This document shows, in pieces, positions 29,840 through 38,152 of a stretch of 64,000 bases of DNA. A model generated the notes under the pieces. That model was not told the DNA's origin and searched no databases. It worked only from the letters and a program-made list of their open reading frames with translations. Position 1 is the first letter of the stretch, and every line of letters begins with the position of its first letter. A program made the position numbers and the translations under genes. Source of the stretch: Lujinxingia vulgaris (GTDB lineage Bacteria > Myxococcota_A > Bradymonadia > Bradymonadales > Bradymonadaceae); assembly GCF_007997015.1 (NCBI RefSeq), contig NZ_VOSM01000002.1, positions 124,001 to 188,000 of the forward strand, given 5' to 3'.

Positions 29840-30958
29840 TCAGGAAGCCTGGCAGAAGCGCAGGTGTGCGAAGGGGGCGGGGGCCGGTTCGCAGGCGCGG
29901 CCGTCACAGTCGGCGAAGGTGTCGCAGGGTTTGAGGCAGCGCTGGTTATCGCTGGCGTCGCGCATGCAGCGGAGGTCGGTGGGACAGCCGTTGGTGTGGA
30001 GGTTGTTCACAGAGCAGGGGGAGAACTCGGCTTTCTGGGAGAAGCCGCCGTTCTGGAGGCAGCGTGCCGAGGGCTGGCAGCTTAAGTCGGGGAAGTCTTT
30101 GTTGGGAGCGCAGGCCTGTCCTGCGGGGCAGGCGCCGGGGGTGAGGAGGTCGCAGGTTTTGGTGCAGAAGCCCACGCCGTTGTAGTCGGCGTCGGGGTCA
30201 TCGAGGGTGCAGAACTCGTCTGCAGCGCAGCCGGCGCCGGTAGCGAGTTCGCACATTTTGACGCAGACAGCCAGGCGGGGGTCTGGCGGGTCGAAACTGT
30301 GGCAGTGAAGGCCGGGGCCGCAGTCTGTGCCGGTGCCGGGCTCGCAGCTATCGCCGACCTGACCGTCTCCGAAGTTATCGATGGCCTGGCAGGAGGGGCG
30401 GAATTCGAGAGTGGGGGGCGGAACGAAGCGGAGTTCGCAGGCGGCGTTGCCTGCGCAGCCGGTCTGGTTGACAGGATCGCAGTCGCCGGTGAGGGGGGCG
30501 ACGTCGCCGGGGCAGGTGACGGGCTGGCATTCGCTGTTGATGCAGGCTTCGGTGATGTCGCAGGCGTTGTTGCAGGTGCCGCAGTGATCCGGGTCGAGGT
30601 TTGTGTCGACGCAGCGGTCGCCGCAGCTCAAGAGGCCAATTTCAGCGCAGGAGGGCGGGTCGATCGGATCGGTGTCGGGCTCGTCGGCGTCGCCGGCGTC
30701 GTCGGTGTCGGCGTCGGGCCCGTCGGTATCGCCGGCGTCGTCGGTGTCGGTGTCTTCGACGTCGGGTGTGTCGGTGTCGCCCGCGTCTTCGGCGTCGATG
30801 TCGGTGTCTGCGACGTCGGGCGTGTCGGCGTCAAGGTCGTCGGTGTCGGCTTCGACGGGGGCGGTGACGGAGTCGAGGTCGAAGTGGAGGTTACAGCCGG
30901 CGAGGCCCAGGGAGGCGACGAGGAGCGCGGCGATGAGTGAGCGGGTGGAGGAGATCAT
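29840..30958 (-). CDS. Asp-rich, Cys-rich surface lipoprotein
   Basis: This 372-residue lipoprotein has a signal peptide ending in LAGC (Cys near residue 22). The next 90 residues are an Asp/Thr/Ala low-complexity stalk built on repeated codons (TDTD, DAGDTD units). The rest has about 30 Cys spaced in EGF- or matrix-like clusters, starting with CGDRCVDTNLDPDHCGTCNNAC, a pattern common in surface proteins of predatory bacteria. The likely place is the outer surface, with disulfides; no activity is proposed. I prefer ATG 30958, though GTG 30970 in the same frame is possible; neither has a good ribosome site. It ends 18 nt before recG. Confidence 0.78.
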   Translation of the reverse strand: MISSTRSLIAALLVASLGLAGCNLHFDLDSVTAPVEADTDDLDADTPDVADTDIDAEDAGDTDTPDVEDTDTDDAGDTDGPDADTDDAGDADEPDTDPIDPPSCAEIGLLSCGDRCVDTNLDPDHCGTCNNACDITEACINSECQPVTCPGDVAPLTGDCDPVNQTGCAGNAACELRFVPPPTLEFRPSCQAIDNFGDGQVGDSCEPGTGTDCGPGLHCHSFDPPDPRLAVCVKMCELATGAGCAADEFCTLDDPDADYNGVGFCTKTCDLLTPGACPAGQACAPNKDFPDLSCQPSARCLQNGGFSQKAEFSPCSVNNLHTNGCPTDLRCMRDASDNQRCLKPCDTFADCDGRACEPAPAPFAHLRFCQAS

Positions 30959-30976
30959 GGTGGAGGTCACAGGGGC

Positions 30977-31864
30977 TTAAAAGGAGGTGGAGAAGCGAAC
31001 CAGGCCCGAAGATCCGTCGGGGGCGAAGGCGACGTCGATGTTGGTGTCGGCGGCGGAGGTGGCGCCGAAGATCCACATGCCGAGGCCGAGTGCGGCGGCG
31101 CCAGCGCCGGAGTAGAGGAGGATTTTTCCGGTGTTGGCGCGGGTCTCAATGTCGGCGCGGAGCTGATTGTAGTCGTCGAGGCGGCCCTGGTCGGAGGCTT
31201 GCTGGTAGGCGTCGATGTCTGTGGCGAGGCTGCGGTCGATGAGGAGGGCGCCGGTGAGGAGTCCGGCGCCGACGACGGTGGTGCCGACGCCAGCCCAGCC
31301 GACGAGGCCCATGCCTTCGGGTTGTTGGTCGAGATCGAGCGGGGGCGCGATGGGGCGGACCGGTCGGGCAGGTTGGGCGGGGGTGGGTGCCTGGCGGGTG
31401 ATCTCGGCGACTTCTTCGGTGGCGGAGGTCTCTTCCTGGGTTTCGTCGCCGGCGGCGATCGCGGCCATGCGTGGGGCCAGGGCTTCGGCGTTGATGACGA
31501 CGTAGAGGGCGTTGACGCGGGCGTCAACGCGGACTCGGGCCTGTTCGGGGAGGCCTTCCATGCGCTGGGTTGCGAGGGTGGTCTGGTAGGCTTCGCGGTG
31601 GTTGCCCAGGCGAGAGTGGGCCAGCGACATGTTGTAGAGGATCATGGGGTCGGGGCGCTGATCGAAGGCTCGCCGGAAGGAGAGGATGGCGCGGGCGTAG
31701 TTGCCTTCGATGAAGAAGCTTGCGCCCTCGTCAAAGTATTGCAGGGCGAGCTCGTCGGCGGTGGGCTCGTCCTGGGCAAAGGCCGAGGTGGCCAGGGTGG
31801 AGAGGGCCAGGAGCGTGCAGAGCGCGGCGATGAGGTGGCGTGGCGAGGGCATGTTGCGATCCAT
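30977..31864 (-). CDS. TPR protein with signal peptide and two membrane helices
   Basis: The N-terminus is a signal peptide (LIAALCTLLALSTLATSAFAQ) followed by TPR-like helices at residues 40-110 (YFDEGASFFIEGNYARAILSF, then ILYNMSLAHSRLGNHREAYQ). A Pro/Ala linker leads to two hydrophobic segments around residues 190-215 and 255-275, then a short C-terminal strand region. It therefore spans the membrane with the TPRs outside the cytosol. The architecture is common next to Ser/Thr kinases with PEGA domains in myxobacteria. Its function is unknown. It starts 20 nt after the kinase gene stops. Confidence 0.82.
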   Translation of the reverse strand: MDRNMPSPRHLIAALCTLLALSTLATSAFAQDEPTADELALQYFDEGASFFIEGNYARAILSFRRAFDQRPDPMILYNMSLAHSRLGNHREAYQTTLATQRMEGLPEQARVRVDARVNALYVVINAEALAPRMAAIAAGDETQEETSATEEVAEITRQAPTPAQPARPVRPIAPPLDLDQQPEGMGLVGWAGVGTTVVGAGLLTGALLIDRSLATDIDAYQQASDQGRLDDYNQLRADIETRANTGKILLYSGAGAAALGLGMWIFGATSAADTNIDVAFAPDGSSGLVRFSTSF

Positions 31865-31883
31865 CGTAGGCGGATGTTGTCGA

Positions 31884-33590
31884 TCAGAAGAGGGTGTCGA
31901 GGGCCGGGAAGCTGGGCTCGGGGTCGGCCTTCTTTTTGGAGTCGTTTTGTGGGCGTTCGTCGGATTGGGGCTCCGGTTCGGGCTCGGGCTGGGGCTCGGG
32001 CTCGGGTTGAGGAGCGGGCTGCGTTTTGGCGGTTTCGGGCTCGCGTTGAGGCGCGGGGCGGGTGCGTTTGGTGCGTGTGGTGCGGGGTTGCGCTTCCGCC
32101 TGGGGCTCGGGTTGAGGCTCGGGCAGCGTGAGCGAGATGGGCTCGGAGGGATCTTCGACGAGGCGTGAGGTTTCGCGGCCGTCGTCGTGGCGGGCGACGA
32201 GGGTGAGCGGGTATTGGAGCTCGTCGGAGGGGAGCGTTAAGGGGGAGGTGCCGACGGGCTCGTCGTCGATGAAGAGGGCCAGGCCGGCGGGGTCGGTTTC
32301 GATGACCAGCGGGGCGATGGCAACGGGCTCGGGTTCGGGAGCGGGCTCTTCGAGGGGCTCGACAGGCTCGGGGGTCGGGGAAGGTTCGGGGTCGGGCGTG
32401 GGAGATGTGGCGAGTTCGGCTTGAGGGTCGGGCGTGGGTGCGGGGGATTGCTGGCGCATCGTCCAGAAGAGGCCCGCGCCGATGAGGAGAAGCAGGAGGA
32501 TGATGGCGATCACGGGGGCAGCGATGCCCTTTTTGCGGGGCGCCTCGAATTCTCCGGAGAGTTCGCCGGTGAGGGGCGTGGCAGCCGGGGGGGCGGTGGT
32601 GGGGGGCGTGATGTGAGCTTCGGGAGGCGGGCCTCCGAAGCCGGCCGCGACGGGGGCAGGCGCGGGTTGGGGTGCGGGCGTCAGGTCGCCGACGAGGGGA
32701 GTGTCGGAGTCCCAGTGTTCGAGAAGGGCGACGACCTCGGAGGCGGTCTTGAAGCGGGTGTTGAGGTTCTTTGCGAGCATGCAGTCAATGATGGAGCGAA
32801 GTCCGGCCGGGACATCGAGGTCGGAAGGGACCTTGAAGATCTCGGGGCTGAGCTGCTTGCTGATGATGGTCATGGTGGTGGGGCCAGCCGCGGCCTTACC
32901 ACCGGTGAGAAGCTCAAAGGCCACCAGACCCATGCTGTAGATGTCACTGGCCGGGCCAATGCCCTCGCCGGTGAGCTGCTCAGGCGCCATGTAGCTGGGG
33001 GTGCCGACGATCATGCCGGCCTGCGTGAGATCGCTGGAGGTGAGGTCGGTCTCATCTGCGAGGGGTTTGGCGATGCCGAAGTCGAGGACTTTGACTCGGT
33101 CGGATTTGCCGAGGTGCTCGTAGACGAGGATGTTGGCAGGCTTGATGTCGCGGTGGAGGACGCCGTACTCGTGGGCCTCTGCGAGGCTCTGGAGGGCCTG
33201 CTCAAGGATGGAGGCTACGCGTTTTGCGGAGAGGGGGCCGGACTCTTTGAGGACGATGTCGAGGCTTTTGCCGGAGACGAACTCGAAGGCCATGTAGGAC
33301 ATGCCACTGTCGGCCTGTCCGTACTCGTACATCGTGATGGTGTGGGGGTCGCGCAGCTGTGCGACGAGCTGGGCCTCGCGTCGGAAGCGTTTGATCCAGA
33401 CTTCCTCGGCGGCTTCGGCGTCGCCGGAGCGCGGGGGGGCGAAGGGCTTGAGGACCTTCAAGGCGACAGGGCGACCGAGGTCGAGCTGGGTGGCTCGGTA
33501 GACGTGCGCGAAGCCGCCGACACCGAGGACGGCGTCGATACGGTATTTGCCTTCGAAGAGGTCGCCGGGTTGGGGCGGATTCCAGTCCAT
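31884..33590 (-). CDS. Hanks-type Ser/Thr kinase with transmembrane helix and PEGA domain
   Basis: The 568-residue protein has a cytosolic kinase at residues 16-275: VALKVLKPF (ATP-binding Lys), HRDIKPANIL near 147 and DFGIAK near 169, with PSYMAPEQL downstream. All the catalytic residues are present. A Pro/Ala linker leads to one membrane helix (about 353-375, IAAPVIAIILLLLLIGAGLF). The exported part carries a PEGA domain near residues 430-500 (IETDPAGLALFIDDEPVGTSP) and a Gln/Pro/Glu-rich tail. It probably senses an envelope state and phosphorylates cytosolic targets. A TPR protein and a lipoprotein follow it, suggesting an operon. The upstream 161-nt gap separates it from tsaB and probably holds its promoter. 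Confidence 0.92.
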   Translation of the reverse strand: MDWNPPQPGDLFEGKYRIDAVLGVGGFAHVYRATQLDLGRPVALKVLKPFAPPRSGDAEAAEEVWIKRFRREAQLVAQLRDPHTITMYEYGQADSGMSYMAFEFVSGKSLDIVLKESGPLSAKRVASILEQALQSLAEAHEYGVLHRDIKPANILVYEHLGKSDRVKVLDFGIAKPLADETDLTSSDLTQAGMIVGTPSYMAPEQLTGEGIGPASDIYSMGLVAFELLTGGKAAAGPTTMTIISKQLSPEIFKVPSDLDVPAGLRSIIDCMLAKNLNTRFKTASEVVALLEHWDSDTPLVGDLTPAPQPAPAPVAAGFGGPPPEAHITPPTTAPPAATPLTGELSGEFEAPRKKGIAAPVIAIILLLLLIGAGLFWTMRQQSPAPTPDPQAELATSPTPDPEPSPTPEPVEPLEEPAPEPEPVAIAPLVIETDPAGLALFIDDEPVGTSPLTLPSDELQYPLTLVARHDDGRETSRLVEDPSEPISLTLPEPQPEPQAEAQPRTTRTKRTRPAPQREPETAKTQPAPQPEPEPQPEPEPEPQSDERPQNDSKKKADPEPSFPALDTLF

Positions 33591-33751
33591 GTGACGAGTT
33601 CCAAACAGCGGGGCGCCAACAAAGACGCGACGAACGATGATGTGGGCAGATGTAAAGCTGGCACCAACCTAACAGGAGGTTAATGGAGGGGGCAATTTGA
33701 GTCTGATCGCCGCGGTAGGGATTCGTCGACGAGGGTGAGGCGGGGGGAGCC

Positions 33752-34480
33752 TTAAGGCTTGGAGGGGAGGCGTGCGTCGGAGGGGCGGATGTAGTTTGGT
33801 TCGAGTGCGACGAGGTCATCGGGGCCGTGGGTGGCGAGGCGCTGTCTGGCGAGGAGGGCGACACCGATGGCCGATGGGGTGTTGAGGAAGGACGGGGGCG
33901 TGTGAAAGGCGGGGTCGTCGCAGAGGTTCTGGAGTGCGGGGTAGGGGGCGATGCCGTCACCCAGGAGCGTGATGGGTGTGGAGAGGTTAAGGGCCCGGAG
34001 TTGCCTGGCGAGGTCGTCGGGGGCGTAGGTGTTTTCCGGGAGGAGCGTGGTGAGGGTGTGGTCGCGAGCGGCGAAGAGCGCGGCGTAGACCTCGTTGCGG
34101 CGGGCGTCGAAGGCGACACAGACCGGTTGATCGGGGGAACTGAGTGCCAGGGGGAGTGCGGCGGCGGCGAGGCTGGAGACGCCGATGATGGGCTTGTTAT
34201 GGGCGCGTGCGAGGGCCTTGGCGCTGGCGAGGGCGACGCGAAGACCGGTGAAACTCCCGGGGCCGAGGCCTACGGCGACGAGGTCGACCTGCGAGAGGTT
34301 GAGGGCCTGGGCGTCGAAGAGGGCTTCGACGTTGGCGAGCAGGGCGCTGCCGTGGTTGTAGCGCACGCGCTGGGAGCGGTTTTCCAGGAGTTGGTCGCCG
34401 TCGAGGAGGGCGAGGGCCTGGATGCGGGTGGCGGCGTCGATGGCGAGCACGCGTGCGGAGGCAAATTCGGGGGAGGTCAT
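33752..34480 (-). CDS. tsaB: tRNA threonylcarbamoyladenosine biosynthesis protein TsaB
   Basis: TsaB (YeaZ) pairs with TsaD and TsaE to install the t6A modification on ANN-decoding tRNAs. The ASKHA-type fold opens with VLAIDAATRIQALALLDG, and the family signature is VAVGLGPGSFTGLRVALASAKALA. The length of 242 residues is usual. ATG 34480 is 9 nt beyond the rseP stop, so the order is cdsA-rseP-tsaB. Pairing of tsaB with envelope genes is common, though no functional link is proven. Confidence 0.95.
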   Translation of the reverse strand: MTSPEFASARVLAIDAATRIQALALLDGDQLLENRSQRVRYNHGSALLANVEALFDAQALNLSQVDLVAVGLGPGSFTGLRVALASAKALARAHNKPIIGVSSLAAAALPLALSSPDQPVCVAFDARRNEVYAALFAARDHTLTTLLPENTYAPDDLARQLRALNLSTPITLLGDGIAPYPALQNLCDDPAFHTPPSFLNTPSAIGVALLARQRLATHGPDDLVALEPNYIRPSDARLPSKP

Positions 34481-34489
34481 GGGTGTAGC

Positions 34490-36208
34490 TCAGCGGGATT
34501 CGAAGTATTCGACGGCACGGTGCCAGTTGCGTTCGATGTCGTTCTTAAATGCCAGGATCATGAGCATCAAGATCATGGTGAAGCCGATGTATGCGGCGAT
34601 CTGGCGTGTACGGAAACTCAGGGGGCCACGTTTGATGGCTTCGAGGGCGAAGAGGAGGAGTTGGCCGCCGTCGAGGACGGGGATGGGGAGGAGGTTGAGG
34701 ATGGCGAGGTTGATGCTGATGAGGGCCATCATTTCGAGGAAGGGTTCCCAGCCTGCGCGGCCGGCTTCTGCGGCGAGTTCACCGATCATGATGGGGCCAC
34801 CGATGGACTTGGTGGAGACCCGGCCTTCGGCCAGGCGGACGAGGCCGAGGGTCATCATGCGGGTGAACTTCCAGGTCTGGGAGAAGGCCTCGGAGGTGCT
34901 GTACGCGACGCGGCTGAAGAAGGGGTGGGGGATGTTCTCGGGGTCGACGGAGTTCCGGAACGAGTCCCAGCCGTTGAAGATGCGGTAGCGGACCTGCTCG
35001 GTCTGATCCTGATAGGAGGTGACGTCGGTTGTGAGGGTGGTGGTGAGCTGCTCACCGTCACGCAGGAAGGAGATCTGGAAGTCTGAATCGAGGGGAGGCG
35101 GGTTTTCGCCGGCTTTGTCGCGGTCGACGATGCGCTGGTTGATGGTGTTGTGGATGTGGCTGACCATAAGCGACCAGCTGGAGAACTTGCGGTCGTCGAC
35201 GGCGAGGATGCGGTCTCCGGGTTTGAGGCCGGCCTTTGCGACGGGGCTGTCGGGGTCGACCTGGGCGATGACCATCTCGGAAGGGGTCACGCCGATGTCG
35301 TAGGCGCCGTCGACGAGTTCGGGGGTGACGGTGAGGGTGATGAGGCGTTGTTTGTAGAAGGTGCCGTAGTCGACGTGGAGGGGGAAGCGCCGCAGGGCCT
35401 GGATCTCTACGGGCTTGCCGTCGCTCTCCTGGATAAGGGATTCGAGCTCATGGAAGCGCTGGACGGGCTTGTCGTCGACGGCGATGACGTGATCGAAGTA
35501 GGCGAGTCCGGCGCGGGCGGCGGGGCCATCGTGATCGGTGAGGGCGATGGTGGAGCCGGCGGTGCCCAGGTGCATGCCGATGAGGCCGTAGGTGCGCTGA
35601 TCGAGGCCCAGGTAGTCTGTGGCTTCGAAGCGGGCGGGGGTTACGGTGGTGGTGTGACGTTCGCCGTTGCGCTCGTAGACGATTTCCAGGGGCTGGTCGT
35701 AAGCGGGGCGGGTGTAGTGGGCGACATCGTGGAAGAAGCGGACGGGGTTGCCGTCGATCTCGACGATGACGTCGCCGGCCTTGATCCCGGCCTGTGCAGC
35801 GGGGGCCTCGGGGTAGGCTTGCCCGACGACGGCGGGGGGGGCGGTGGTCTGCATCATGCCGAAGATGAAGTAGATGAAGATCGGCAGGATGAAGTTCGCC
35901 AGGGGGCCGGCGAGGATGATGAGGGAGCGCTGCCAGATGGGCTTTGCCATCAGGGCGCGGCTGCGCTCTTCGTCGGGGAGTTCCTCGATGGATTCGAGGT
36001 CGCCGCCGAGCATCTGGACGTAACCGCCCAGGGGCAGAGCGCAGAGGGCATACTCGGTCTCACCACGCTGGTAGGTGGCGATGGTGGGACCGAAGCCCAG
36101 CGCGAAGCGCAGGACTTTGACGTCGAAGAGGCGCGCGACGAGGAAGTGTCCCAGCTCGTGAACGAAGACGAGGACGCCGATGAGGACGATAAAGTAGAGG
36201 AAGCTCAT
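34490..36208 (-). CDS. rseP: Site-2 protease RseP (intramembrane zinc metalloprotease)
   Basis: RseP cleaves membrane-bound anti-sigma factors and signal peptide remnants. It has four membrane helices: HELGHF at residues 18-23 in the first, and PVLDGGQLL in the third supplies the third zinc ligand. Between them lie PDZ-like domains; I count three (around 125-205, 225-300 and 315-410), one more than E. coli RseP, which explains its length of 572 against about 450. The extra domain may add a sensing step. It lies 21 nt downstream of cdsA, with dxr missing from the usual order. Confidence 0.94.
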   Translation of the reverse strand: MSFLYFIVLIGVLVFVHELGHFLVARLFDVKVLRFALGFGPTIATYQRGETEYALCALPLGGYVQMLGGDLESIEELPDEERSRALMAKPIWQRSLIILAGPLANFILPIFIYFIFGMMQTTAPPAVVGQAYPEAPAAQAGIKAGDVIVEIDGNPVRFFHDVAHYTRPAYDQPLEIVYERNGERHTTTVTPARFEATDYLGLDQRTYGLIGMHLGTAGSTIALTDHDGPAARAGLAYFDHVIAVDDKPVQRFHELESLIQESDGKPVEIQALRRFPLHVDYGTFYKQRLITLTVTPELVDGAYDIGVTPSEMVIAQVDPDSPVAKAGLKPGDRILAVDDRKFSSWSLMVSHIHNTINQRIVDRDKAGENPPPLDSDFQISFLRDGEQLTTTLTTDVTSYQDQTEQVRYRIFNGWDSFRNSVDPENIPHPFFSRVAYSTSEAFSQTWKFTRMMTLGLVRLAEGRVSTKSIGGPIMIGELAAEAGRAGWEPFLEMMALISINLAILNLLPIPVLDGGQLLLFALEAIKRGPLSFRTRQIAAYIGFTMILMLMILAFKNDIERNWHRAVEYFESR

Positions 36209-36229
36209 GGGTGCCTGAGAGCAGGGAGT

Positions 36230-37078
36230 TCAGAAGCCCCCGGAGGTGAACTTCATGAAGTAGTAGACCCAGGGGGAGGCAAAAAACAACGCGTCGATGC
36301 GGTCGAGGATTCCGCCGTGGCCGTAGATGATGGTGCCGCTGTCTTTGACGTCGTGTGCGCGCTTGACGAGGGATTCAGCGAGGTCGCCGGTCTGGCCGAG
36401 GATGTTGGCGGGGATGGCGAGCGCGAGGATCTGGAGGATGGACAAGGTGTTCCAGGTGTCGGGAGCCAGGGTGTTGTAGAGGGCCTGGAAAGCGAGGGCG
36501 AAGATGACGCTGGCGAGGACACCGCCGATGGCGCCTTCGACGGATTTGTTGGGGCTGACCGAGGGGTAGAGCTTGTGTTTGCCGAACGCGCGTCCGCTGA
36601 AGTAGGCGCCGGTGTCGGAGGCCCAGACAATGGCCAGGGTCATGAGGATCCACATGGGGCCGGCATCGCCACCGTCGCGGCCCAGGAGGGCGATGAAGGT
36701 GATGAGGACGCCGCCGTAGAGGATGGCGGTGATGGCGGAGCCGATCTGGTGGGTAACGCGGGCCTGCTCTTTGAAGGCGAAGAGGAAGTAGAGAAAGATC
36801 GCCAGGGTGGTAGCGGCCAGGGCCGGCACGAAGAAGGATTCGGCGAAGTAGAGGACGTTCATCAGGCCAACGCCCAGGAGCATGGCGATGAGGCGTCCGC
36901 CGGGATGTTCAGCGCTGAAGGTGATGCCGCAGAACTCCCAGATGGAGATGGCGCCGACGAGCGCGATGAAGGCGAAGAAGAGCCAGGCGGGCGCGTAGAC
37001 GATCAGGGAGATGAGCAGGGGCAGCGCCACGATCGCGGTGATGAGGCGGGGGATGAGATCGGACTTTTTCTTGGACAT
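36230..37078 (-). CDS. cdsA: Phosphatidate cytidylyltransferase
   Basis: It makes CDP-diacylglycerol from phosphatidic acid and CTP, the branch point for all phospholipids, in the inner membrane. The signature near the C-terminus is intact: LVKRAHDVKDSGTIIYGHGGILDRIDALFF, with the metal-binding Asp residues and GHGG. About eight membrane segments are visible in its 282 residues. The start is ATG 37078. The upstream gap carries a G-rich nested repeat (plus strand) that would lie in its promoter or 5' leader. Its usual partner uppS is not upstream. Confidence 0.95.
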   Translation of the reverse strand: MSKKKSDLIPRLITAIVALPLLISLIVYAPAWLFFAFIALVGAISIWEFCGITFSAEHPGGRLIAMLLGVGLMNVLYFAESFFVPALAATTLAIFLYFLFAFKEQARVTHQIGSAITAILYGGVLITFIALLGRDGGDAGPMWILMTLAIVWASDTGAYFSGRAFGKHKLYPSVSPNKSVEGAIGGVLASVIFALAFQALYNTLAPDTWNTLSILQILALAIPANILGQTGDLAESLVKRAHDVKDSGTIIYGHGGILDRIDALFFASPWVYYFMKFTSGGF

Positions 37079-37118
37079 CGTGGGGGCTTGGGCGGGATGC
37101 GGTGTGGGGAGGTTGTGT

Positions 37119-37192
37119 GTGCGTGGGGTGGTGTGCGTGGGGTGGTGTGCGTTTTGTGGTCAGGTGGTCAGGTGGTTAAGTGGTTCGGTGGT
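37119..37192. repeat. Nested tandem repeat upstream of cdsA (14-bp x3, then 8-bp x4)
   Basis: On the plus strand GTGCGTGGGGTGGT is repeated at 37119, 37133 and, with four changes, 37147. It is followed directly by four 8-bp units ending in GTGGT or close to it (CAGGTGGT twice, TAAGTGGT, TCGGTGGT). The minus-strand RNA of cdsA would be C/A-rich here. The plus strand is G-rich enough to consider quadruplex-like structure. The array lies 41-114 nt upstream of the cdsA start. Confidence 0.85.
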
Positions 37193-37270
37193 TGTGGGGC
37201 GCTGCGGTGTGCGGCGAGGGAAGATTCGTGTGAGCGTTGGTGGGTGTGCTTTTAACGAGTGGATCGGGGG

Positions 37271-38152
37271 CTAGGAACTCTGGAGTTCGGCGATCTTTTG
37301 TTGGATGGCGGCGTTTTGGGGTTCCATGCTCTGGGCGAACTGGAGGTTTTGCAGGGCGGCGGCGGTGTTACCCATGGCGAGGTCGCGTTGGGCGAGCTTG
37401 AGGAACTTGCGGGCGTTGGGGTTGGTGGAGATCTCGTCGAGGGTGCGGGGGCCGCGCTCGGTCATGTTGGAAGCTTCGGGGTCGAGGCGGAGTGTGCCGC
37501 TGGCGAGCGCCTGCTCGTAGCGTGCGCGCAGGCGTCGGTCGCCGATGACGGCGTAGGCTTCGGTCAAGAGCTTGTAAAAGGCGTTGACGTAGTCGTAGAG
37601 CGCCTGGCCCCAGCGTTCGGATTTATACTGGTCGTAGCGGTCGGGGTGAAAGCGGAGGCTGAGCGCATCGAAGGCTTTGACGATTTTGTGGTGGGGGGCG
37701 CCGTTGTTGAGGCCCATAAGCTGGAAGTAGCTCTGGGAGGGGGCGCGCTCCAGGCGTTGTTTCGTCTCATTGTAGAAGGCTCTCCACTGCTCAAGGTCGG
37801 CTTTGGAGTGATGCCGGGGGAGCAGGGCGTTGAGAGCGTTGCGGAAGACGGGGCCGGGGACCGGGTAGCGCAGGGCGCGGGAGACCGGGGCGTTTTGTGG
37901 GGCCTGGTCGGGGTAGAGCAAAAGGATGGGAAGTTGGGGGAGGTGCGCACGAAGCTCGGAGATGAGCTGAGCGGTGGCGTTGTCGGCCAGATCCCGGTGC
38001 ACGACGGCGGCGGCCACGGGGCGGCCGACGAGTTTGGGTGCGATGCCTGTGCCTTTACGGGTGGCGACGGGTTTGAAACGGCCGGGAGGAAGATCGGCCA
38101 GGATGCGCTTGAGGAGGTCGACATCGCCGCAGGCCACGAGGAGTTCGTTCAT
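37271..38152 (-). CDS. Receiver-like/J-domain/TPR-like protein
   Basis: The 293-residue protein has three parts. Residues 1-115 look like a CheY-type alpha/beta fold (MNELLVACGDVDLLKRIL, ILLLYPD) but lack the usual phospho-acceptor Asp pocket, so I call it receiver-like. Residues 133-215 are a J-domain: YFQLMGLNNGAPHHKIVKAF and FHPDRY, with the His-Pro-Asp loop near residue 170. That loop activates the DnaK ATPase. The C-terminus (ISTNPNARKFLKLAQRDLAMG and following) looks like TPR helices. It is a candidate adaptor bringing DnaK to a specific client. ATG 38152 replaces a TTG at 38164. It ends 192 nt before cdsA. Confidence 0.8.
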   Translation of the reverse strand: MNELLVACGDVDLLKRILADLPPGRFKPVATRKGTGIAPKLVGRPVAAAVVHRDLADNATAQLISELRAHLPQLPILLLYPDQAPQNAPVSRALRYPVPGPVFRNALNALLPRHHSKADLEQWRAFYNETKQRLERAPSQSYFQLMGLNNGAPHHKIVKAFDALSLRFHPDRYDQYKSERWGQALYDYVNAFYKLLTEAYAVIGDRRLRARYEQALASGTLRLDPEASNMTERGPRTLDEISTNPNARKFLKLAQRDLAMGNTAAALQNLQFAQSMEPQNAAIQQKIAELQSS

